Below, in pieces: positions 57,736 through 64,000 of a DNA stretch of 64,000 nt (position 1 is its first letter; each line of letters begins with the position of its first letter). The notes below the pieces were generated by a model. It ran no database searches. It was not told where the DNA came from and saw only the letters and a list, made by a program, of their open reading frames with translations. The position numbers and the translations under genes are program-made. This DNA comes from an uncultured Pseudothermotoga sp. (GTDB lineage Bacteria > Thermotogota > Thermotogae > Thermotogales > DSM-5069), in NCBI GenBank assembly GCA_937995655.1, contig CALKJI010000011.1, positions 62,001-126,000 of the forward strand. The letters run 5' to 3'.

Positions 57736-60507
57736 TCACTGTTTTCTCAAAGTTTCCGCGAGAAACCTCCCAGTATAGGACGACCGTACCTTTGCCACTT
57801 CTTCCGGGGTCCCACAGGCAACTACATAACCACCTTCGTCCCCACCTTCTGGGCCAAGATCAATGATATAGTCAGCATTCTTGATAACATCTAAGTTGTG
57901 TTCGATCACAATTACAGTATTGCCCTTATCGACCAATCTATGTAGGATACCGATCAGTTTTCTGACATCTTCAAAGTGTAGTCCTACCGTTGGCTCATCA
58001 AGAATATAAACTGTTTTGCCCGTGGCAATCTTCTTGAGTTCTGAAGCAAGTTTCACTCTTTGAGATTCTCCTCCAGAAAGTGTTGTCGCTGGTTGACCGA
58101 GTTTTATATAACCGAGTCCCACTTCTGAGAGTAAGTTAAGAGTACGAAAAATATGGGGTAGATTCTTGAAGAACTCTAATGCCTCATCGACAGACATCTC
58201 CAGAACCTCGTGTATATTCTTCCCCTTATATCTCACTTGTAAAGTTTCTTCGTTGTACCGCCTACCTTTACAGACTTCACATTCAACGTACACATCTGGC
58301 AAGAAGAGCATCTCGATTCTAACAAATCCATGACCCTGACAAGCCTCACACCTTCCCCCCTTGAGGTTGAAACTGAACCTACTTTTATCATAACCTCTCG
58401 CTTTTGCTTCGGCCGTCATAGCGAAAAGTTCCCTTATATCATCGAAAACTTTGGTATAAGTAGCCGGGTTACTTCTCGGTGTTCGTCCTATGGGTGATTG
58501 ATCTATGGCAATCACCTTGTCAACATTTTCTATACCTTCGATCTTTTCATAGGCCCCAACGGGCAACCTTGTCTTGTAGATTTCATTCATCAGGGCTGGG
58601 TAGAGCGTGTCGATTATCAATGATGATTTTCCTGAACCAGAGACTCCCGTTACACACAAAAACGTGCCCAGGGGAATTTGAACCGTCAAGTTCTTGAGAT
58701 TGTTGTGTTTTGCGCCAACAATGATTAATTTCTTACCGTTCCCGCTTCGCCGTACTCTTGGATAATCTATTTTCTTCAAACCAGCCAGATATTGACCAGT
58801 TAGAGAACCATCCGGATCTTTCATCAATTCATCTACTGGACCAGAGTAAACGACTTCTCCGCCCTTTTCGCCACCCAATGGTCCCAAATCCACTATAAAA
58901 TCAGCATTCCTGATGACCTCTTCGTCATGCTCAACCACAATCACGGTGTTACCCAAATCTCTCAGTTTCTTTAAGGTGTTTATCAGTCTAATGTTATCCC
59001 TCTGGTGCAAACCAATAGTTGGTTCGTCGAGCACGTAGGTTACTCCCGTGAGACCAGAACCTATTTGTGTTGCAAGCCTGATTCTCTGGGCCTCACCACC
59101 TGAGAGGGTATTCACAGTTCTTGAGAGCGTCAGATACCCCAGTCCGACGTCTAGCATGAATTTGAAACGCCTTTTTATCTCCTGGACCAATTCACCAACA
59201 ATCTTTTGTTCTCTATCTGTGAAGGATTCCTGAAGGTTTAAGATGAACTCGTAGGCTTTCTCTATCGTCATCTGAGTGAAATCGATTATGTTCAACCCTT
59301 TTATCGTGACTGCCAGAGCCTCTGGTTTGAGTTTTTTTCCACCGCAGACGGGGCAGGTTCTTTGCACGATGAACTTTCGTTCTATCCATTCTTTGATCTC
59401 TTCGGACTCTGTTTGGCTGTATCTCCTCTCCAGGTTATTCACAATTCCTTCGAAATCACCATAGCCGTACAAGACGGCTTCTTGAATATGCTGTGGCAAA
59501 TCCATAAAGGGGGTACTCGCAGAGCCACCCAGAGTGTGGACCAAGCGTTTTATTAGCGAAAGATAATATCCATCGTTGCGATAAGGTATAATCGCACCTT
59601 GATCTATACTCAACCTTTCGTCTACGACCAGCTGTGGATCAACCTGAAGATTGTAACCAAGTCCATGACAGTTCGGACAAGCCCCATATGGGTTGTTGAA
59701 GGAAAAGAGCTTTGGGTTTATCTCGGGAAGACCTATGTTGCAGATAGGGCACATCATATGTTGACTGAAAACCAGTTCTTCGTTTGAATCAATATCCCTT
59801 ATTTGAACAAAACCACCACTTTCACGGAAAGATATTTCTATGTCGTCAGCGATCCTATGCCTTTCGTTCTCGTTCAACTCGAGTCTGTCTATGACCAGTT
59901 TTATAGTGTGTCTTTTATTTTTATCAAGTTCTCCTACTTCCTCCAATCTAACTATTTCACCGTCGACCTCTGCTCTCACAAAACCCCTGGACAGGTAGGA
60001 AGAGAACTCTTTTTTGAAGGTACCTTTTTTATCCGTAACTATGGGTGAGAGTATGAATAGTCTGGCTAAGGGTTGGAACTTGATGAAGATCTCTTTTACG
60101 ATCTGGTCTACATCCTTTCTCTCGACTGGCCTGCCGCAAGAAGGACAGTGGGGCTCACCTATCTTTGAGTAAAGAACTCTTAGATAATCATAAATTTCTG
60201 TGGTGGTTCCAACGGTCGATCGTGGGTTGTGTGAGACGCTTTTTTGATCAATAGCGATCGCAGGAGATAGTCCTTCGATCGAATCAACATCAGGTTTTTT
60301 CAACTCTCCCAGGAATTGACGTGCATAAGTTGATAAAGATTCCAAATACCTTCTTTGACCCTCAGCATAGATTGTGTCCATTGCAAGAGTTGATTTTCCA
60401 GAACCGGATAAACCTGTAACGACTGTAATTTTATTTTTTGGGATTTCCACGTAAATGTCCTTGAGGTTGTGTACACGAGCACCCTTGATCTTTATATAGT
60501 CCAGCAT
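57736..60507 (-). CDS. uvrA: Excinuclease ABC subunit A
   Basis: [54 protein letters not shown]..., two ABC domains, zinc-finger [14 protein letters not shown]; start ATG at 60507. Confidence 0.97.
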   Translation of the reverse strand: MLDYIKIKGARVHNLKDIYVEIPKNKITVVTGLSGSGKSTLAMDTIYAEGQRRYLESLSTYARQFLGELKKPDVDSIEGLSPAIAIDQKSVSHNPRSTVGTTTEIYDYLRVLYSKIGEPHCPSCGRPVERKDVDQIVKEIFIKFQPLARLFILSPIVTDKKGTFKKEFSSYLSRGFVRAEVDGEIVRLEEVGELDKNKRHTIKLVIDRLELNENERHRIADDIEISFRESGGFVQIRDIDSNEELVFSQHMMCPICNIGLPEINPKLFSFNNPYGACPNCHGLGYNLQVDPQLVVDERLSIDQGAIIPYRNDGYYLSLIKRLVHTLGGSASTPFMDLPQHIQEAVLYGYGDFEGIVNNLERRYSQTESEEIKEWIERKFIVQRTCPVCGGKKLKPEALAVTIKGLNIIDFTQMTIEKAYEFILNLQESFTDREQKIVGELVQEIKRRFKFMLDVGLGYLTLSRTVNTLSGGEAQRIRLATQIGSGLTGVTYVLDEPTIGLHQRDNIRLINTLKKLRDLGNTVIVVEHDEEVIRNADFIVDLGPLGGEKGGEVVYSGPVDELMKDPDGSLTGQYLAGLKKIDYPRVRRSGNGKKLIIVGAKHNNLKNLTVQIPLGTFLCVTGVSGSGKSSLIIDTLYPALMNEIYKTRLPVGAYEKIEGIENVDKVIAIDQSPIGRTPRSNPATYTKVFDDIRELFAMTAEAKARGYDKSRFSFNLKGGRCEACQGHGFVRIEMLFLPDVYVECEVCKGRRYNEETLQVRYKGKNIHEVLEMSVDEALEFFKNLPHIFRTLNLLSEVGLGYIKLGQPATTLSGGESQRVKLASELKKIATGKTVYILDEPTVGLHFEDVRKLIGILHRLVDKGNTVIVIEHNLDVIKNADYIIDLGPEGGDEGGYVVACGTPEEVAKVRSSYTGRFLAETLRKQ

Positions 60508-60528
60508 CGCACACCTCACTGAGGAAAA

Positions 60529-60548
60529 ACCCCCCAAGCTCGGGGGGT
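60529..60548 (-). terminator. Terminator downstream of the tRNA cluster
   Basis: ACCCCCC-AAGCTC-GGGGGGT; on the minus strand followed by GGTTTTTCC. Confidence 0.8.
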
Positions 60549-60553
60549 ATCTT

Positions 60554-60628
60554 TGGAGCGGGCGACGGGTTTCGAACCCGCGGCCTTCTGCTTGGCAAGC
60601 AGACGCTCTACCACTGAGCTACGCCCGC
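60554..60628 (-). tRNA. tRNA-Gly (anticodon GCC), CCA encoded
   Basis: Minus strand GCGGGCGTAGCTCAGTGGTAGAGCGTCTGCTTGCCAAGCAGAAGGCCGCGGGTTCGAAACCCGTCGCCCGCTCCA. Confidence 0.97.
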
Positions 60629-60632
60629 AATC

Positions 60633-60720
60633 TGGTGCGAGAGGTGGGACTTGAACCCACACGAACTCATCGTCCACTGGATTCTAAGTCCAGCGCGTCT
60701 GCCAGTTCCGCCACTCTCGC
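60633..60720 (-). tRNA. tRNA-Leu (anticodon TAG), CCA encoded, long variable arm
   Basis: Minus strand GCGAGAGTGGCGGAACTGGCAGACGCGCTGGACTTAGAATCCAGTGGACGATGAGTTCGTGTGGGTTCAAGTCCCACCTCTCGCACCA. Confidence 0.97.
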
Positions 60721-60722
60721 CC

Positions 60723-60798
60723 TGGTGACCCGCCCGGGACTCGAACCCGGGACCCCCTGATTAAAAGTCAGGTGCTCTTCCGGCTGAGCTAGCGGGTC
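60723..60798 (-). tRNA. tRNA-Lys (anticodon TTT), CCA encoded
   Basis: Minus strand GACCCGCTAGCTCAGCCGGAAGAGCACCTGACTTTTAATCAGGGGGTCCCGGGTTCGAGTCCCGGGCGGGTCACCA. Confidence 0.97.
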
Positions 60799-60845
60799 GT
60801 CCAGACGACAGTGCATTTTGATGATATCATAGAGCTTTCTATTTT

Positions 60846-61850
60846 TCAAGTACCCAATTGACTGCGAAGAGATCTTAGGACTTTCACAAAATCTTCTTCC
60901 ATTTTTTGCGAGTCCATAAGCAAGCGTTCTTTGATGTTTAATGATTCCCCAAGCACTTTACTGGCGGCTATCACTATCTCACTGGGATTCTCACTGGTAT
61001 ATCCACTGTATCTTGGCAAATACTTTCTCATGAATCTGGTAGCCTTTGAATTGTTCACAGCAACAAAGGGCACTCCAAAGTATGCCGAGATTAGGCAACC
61101 ATGCATTCTCTGAGAAATCACTATCGCTGAAGAAGCTATATCATGAATTGGATCACTAGACAACTCAAGTTCTAAATACTGGGACAAAAGATCTTGAGAG
61201 ATCCTTCGATCCTGTGGGCTCAACGGTGCTAGGATGAACCTTCTAATTCCGAGATATTTCATCAGACTTAGTATCTGAGAGAGATCAATTGGCGATTTTA
61301 AGCAAAAGGTCGCTTGAGGTTTTTTCTCGTGATCTTGTGCAATTTTTCTTAGCGCCATTATTGCCAGATCCGTCCCCTCAATGACATTTTTACTGAATCT
61401 CTTGGCATACCTGGCGCTGATACTGTCTCTGGCTATGAGAAAAACTTTCTTACGAGAGAGGAGATACCTCAAAATTCTCCTTGAAAACTCCCGCTTGACG
61501 GGCCCCAGACTGTTCGCAAGCAATATCACCGGCTTTTTGAAGAGGAGAGATAGCATCACTATTGAGGAATAATAAATAAAACTTCTGAGACTGGTCTGAT
61601 CTTGGAATATCCCACCACCACCACATATCACATAATTGGAATGCAAAAGAGCATTCAAAACGGAAATGGGATCGAACCGATTCACCGGTCGTACGTATTT
61701 TTGTTCATAATCCTTCATTTTGTGTTTAGGGACAAGGAGGTACATATTGTCAAAACGATTGTTTCTCAGTAGATCAATTGTTGCGTGGCAAAGTAACTCA
61801 TCTCCAAGATTGTCATATCCATAGTATCCGAAAACTAAAGCACTTTTCAA
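60846..61850 (-). CDS. csaB: Polysaccharide pyruvyl transferase (CsaB-like)
   Basis: GYYGYDNLGDELLCHATIDLL, CGGGGIFQDQTSLRSFIYYSSIVML, SQRMHGCLISAYFGVPFVAV. Confidence 0.88.
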   Translation of the reverse strand: MKSALVFGYYGYDNLGDELLCHATIDLLRNNRFDNMYLLVPKHKMKDYEQKYVRPVNRFDPISVLNALLHSNYVICGGGGIFQDQTSLRSFIYYSSIVMLSLLFKKPVILLANSLGPVKREFSRRILRYLLSRKKVFLIARDSISARYAKRFSKNVIEGTDLAIMALRKIAQDHEKKPQATFCLKSPIDLSQILSLMKYLGIRRFILAPLSPQDRRISQDLLSQYLELELSSDPIHDIASSAIVISQRMHGCLISAYFGVPFVAVNNSKATRFMRKYLPRYSGYTSENPSEIVIAASKVLGESLNIKERLLMDSQKMEEDFVKVLRSLRSQLGT

Positions 61851-61910
61851 GGAAAAACATCCCTCTCTAAAGAATGATACATTGAGATTATATCAAATGG
61901 GAGGATCTTA

Positions 61911-62657
61911 ATGATTCAAAAGATCAATGAAAGGATATTTGTGATCGGAAGTGAAGGATCGGCAAATGTCGTCATAGTGTTGCTGCCAAAAGGTGCGATT
62001 ATAGTTGACACAACTCTGTTTCCCGAGAAGGCACAGAAAATTCGTGAATTCGTTGAAAATGTGCTGAGAAGAGAGATTCTCTTCGTCGTGAACACCCACT
62101 ACCATCCAGATCACATCTTTGGAAATATCATCTTTGAAGATAAGCAAATAATCTCTTCAAATCTCACTCGGGAAAAGGTGATGCTAATGGATGAGCGATA
62201 CTTAGAGAGTCTCCCAGTGTCTAGTAGGGTGATGCCGGCTTCGATTACATTCGAGGATGAATATAAACAAAATCAGATTTTGATCAAAAGAGTTGGCGGT
62301 CACACGCCAGATTCTTCAATAGTCTATCTTGAACAGGATAGGATTTTGATAACTGGTGACCTTGTTTTCAATGGCTTTCACGCTGAAATAGTCCAGGATA
62401 GCAACCCCGAAGAATGGTTAAATATCCTGGAAGACCTTAAGAGGTATAAGATAGATTTGGTTATACCTGGTCATGGAGATTTCCTGGATAAGAGTTGCTT
62501 GGACCAGATGAAAAGATACCTCACAAAGATACAACGTCTCATCGATGGGACTATAACTTACGCCGAAATACTTGCCGATGAGAATTTTTCAACACGAAGA
62601 TTTCCAGAACTGTTTTCCTGGGGAATTGAAAATTTGATGATTCAGCGTGCAAAATGA
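61911..62657 (+). CDS. Metallo-beta-lactamase-fold hydrolase
   Basis: VVNTHYHPDHIFGN (HxHxDH), GGHTPDSSIVYL, ILITGDLVFNGFH, PGHGDF. Confidence 0.93.
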   Translation: MIQKINERIFVIGSEGSANVVIVLLPKGAIIVDTTLFPEKAQKIREFVENVLRREILFVVNTHYHPDHIFGNIIFEDKQIISSNLTREKVMLMDERYLESLPVSSRVMPASITFEDEYKQNQILIKRVGGHTPDSSIVYLEQDRILITGDLVFNGFHAEIVQDSNPEEWLNILEDLKRYKIDLVIPGHGDFLDKSCLDQMKRYLTKIQRLIDGTITYAEILADENFSTRRFPELFSWGIENLMIQRAK

Positions 62658-63241
62658 AAGTATACATCTACGTTGGAATTTAAAGAGATTTTATTGATCT
62701 TCATCTTTATGTATTCATCTTCGCTTTTGTTGGTTATTGTGAGTTCCTCAATCAAGCCGTCTCTTATTCTCATCTTGAAAACAACAGGTTCAGCTGATCT
62801 GCCGGCGATGAGAGTGGTTGGATTTATTGTCACGGTGTCGCCTTCGATCTGTGTTATTACAACGGGTGTCTGTATTATCTTCAAGATACTTTGAAGAATC
62901 TCCACGAAATTGATGACTGAAAGCTGGATGTTCTCCATATCAAGATACCCTGGAAATGAAGAGTAGAGACGTTTGGTCCTTGAGATATAAACGAAAGACA
63001 ACTGAGAAATGACCGATGGCTTTTTTATCAAAAAGTAAAAATCCTCAAGATTTCTTATAGCAAGATCTCCACTGATTGAGGATTCTTGAATTTGTTCCTG
63101 GTTTTTGACACGCATAACGAGCTCAAATTCAATAAAGATATCCCTGACACCGGCCAAATTCTCTACGAGGTCCAAAATGGGATTTGCTAAAGTTACAAAT
63201 GCAAAGAGTATTGTCAAGAGTATAATTGCCTTTCTCATCAA
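62642..63241 (-). CDS. Secreted hypothetical protein (possibly LolA-like fold)
   Basis: Signal peptide MMRKAIILLTILFAFVTLA; beta-rich; fold assignment is a guess from sequence style. Confidence 0.6.
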   Translation of the reverse strand: MMRKAIILLTILFAFVTLANPILDLVENLAGVRDIFIEFELVMRVKNQEQIQESSISGDLAIRNLEDFYFLIKKPSVISQLSFVYISRTKRLYSSFPGYLDMENIQLSVINFVEILQSILKIIQTPVVITQIEGDTVTINPTTLIAGRSAEPVVFKMRIRDGLIEELTITNKSEDEYIKMKINKISLNSNVDVYFHFAR

Positions 63242-64000
63242 ACACCATTTGACTCCCTTATGGAATATATTCTCTGCCTTGGACTGACTATTTCAGTTAT
63301 CCTAACACCAAAATTCTCATCAATGACAACAACCTCGCCTCTTGCTATAAGCCGACCGTTAACCAAGATGTCTACAGGCTCACCAGTGAGTTTGTCAAGT
63401 TCTATGAGCGATCCTATGTTCATTTCGAGAATCTGTTTCAAGGTCATCTTCGCGCGACCAAGTTCGACTACAACCTTCAGTGGTACGTCCAAGAGTAATT
63501 CCAGTTTATCGGAGAACTCTGTCGATGACGTCACGGTAGGCTCCTCCTGCTTTGTAAACTCCTGAAATTGTACTGGTTGCACTTTAACCTTTGCCTCTTC
63601 CTTCTTTGTCCTAACTGGTTCACTTTTTTGAGGATATATACTGTCATAAATATCTTTGAAGAATAAAAAGGGTGAGAGAAGCGTCATCGTTGAAGATTTA
63701 CCGTTCTCAAGATCAAGGTTGTAGATAACACAGGTCAAGATCTGAGCTGGGTTGAAAACCAAAGGCATTTGTGATGTTCTCTTCAAGAGATTGACTTTCA
63801 TGTTCGCGATCGATACCTTTTTCTTAGTCTTTTCTGAAAGTAAAGTGGTGGTGGCACCCATCATTTGATTCATTGTTTCAGTTATAGCGCTGATTCTTAC
63901 CTCGTCGAGTTCAAAGCTTTCTGGTTCCCCCGAGCCGCCCATCATCATATCCGCTATACGAGCACCGAGAGATTGTGGAAACAGGAACATGAGATCACCT
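63238..64000 (-). CDS. fliY: Flagellar motor switch protein FliY/FliN (5' end beyond window)
   Basis: CheC-like GDLMFLFPQSLGARIADMMMGG..., C-terminal FliN/SpoA domain LLLDVPLKVVVELGRAKMTLKQILEMNIGSLIELDKLTGEPVDILVNGRLIARGEVVVIDENFGVRITEIVSPRQRI; frame open to window end. Confidence 0.92.
   Translation of the reverse strand, partial: GDLMFLFPQSLGARIADMMMGGSGEPESFELDEVRISAITETMNQMMGATTTLLSEKTKKKVSIANMKVNLLKRTSQMPLVFNPAQILTCVIYNLDLENGKSSTMTLLSPFLFFKDIYDSIYPQKSEPVRTKKEEAKVKVQPVQFQEFTKQEEPTVTSSTEFSDKLELLLDVPLKVVVELGRAKMTLKQILEMNIGSLIELDKLTGEPVDILVNGRLIARGEVVVIDENFGVRITEIVSPRQRIYSIRESNGV

Noticed and set aside
60667-60849. 60-aa ORF MKNRKLYDIIKMHCRLDDPLAQPEEHLTFNQGVPGSSPGRVTRARVAELADALDLESSGR
   Set aside because: Spurious translation of the tRNA-Lys and tRNA-Leu genes.

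Overview
The window is an ordinary, gene-dense bacterial chromosome segment. Gene content and protein style point to a Thermotogales member of the Pseudothermotoga/Thermotoga type; that taxon is inferred from protein recognition, not from a search. Housekeeping genes include miaB, rpsB, udk, glgA, galT, spoVS, rpsO-pnp, mnmE, an HU gene, ppdK, tdk, ispE, glmS, a LonB-type protease, tsaB, uvrA and four tRNAs. Accessory blocks are: a formate dehydrogenase cluster (focA/fdhD/mobA/fdhA); an oligopeptide ABC operon with an embedded NlpC/P60 hydrolase; a molybdopterin block (MoeA-PBP fusion, MogA, MoeA, NhaD/ArsB-like permease); a doubly flavinylated FMN-binding membrane-anchored protein; and a two-gene 2-hydroxyacyl-CoA-dehydratase/double-cubane-like system whose ATPase activator is fused to a dehydratase-like subunit. 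No CRISPR array, prophage or transposon was seen. The strongest unexplained non-coding signals are: (i) five GCAT cores at exactly 10-bp spacing in the divergent region at 585-628; (ii) a long nested hairpin in the rpsB 5' leader; (iii) a ~15-bp hairpin carrying G-U/G-C pairs between tRNA-Gly and rpsO, a candidate S15 autoregulatory element; and (iv) a promoter-proximal hairpin or operator in the HU leader. All family calls come from reading the sequence; no database search was run.
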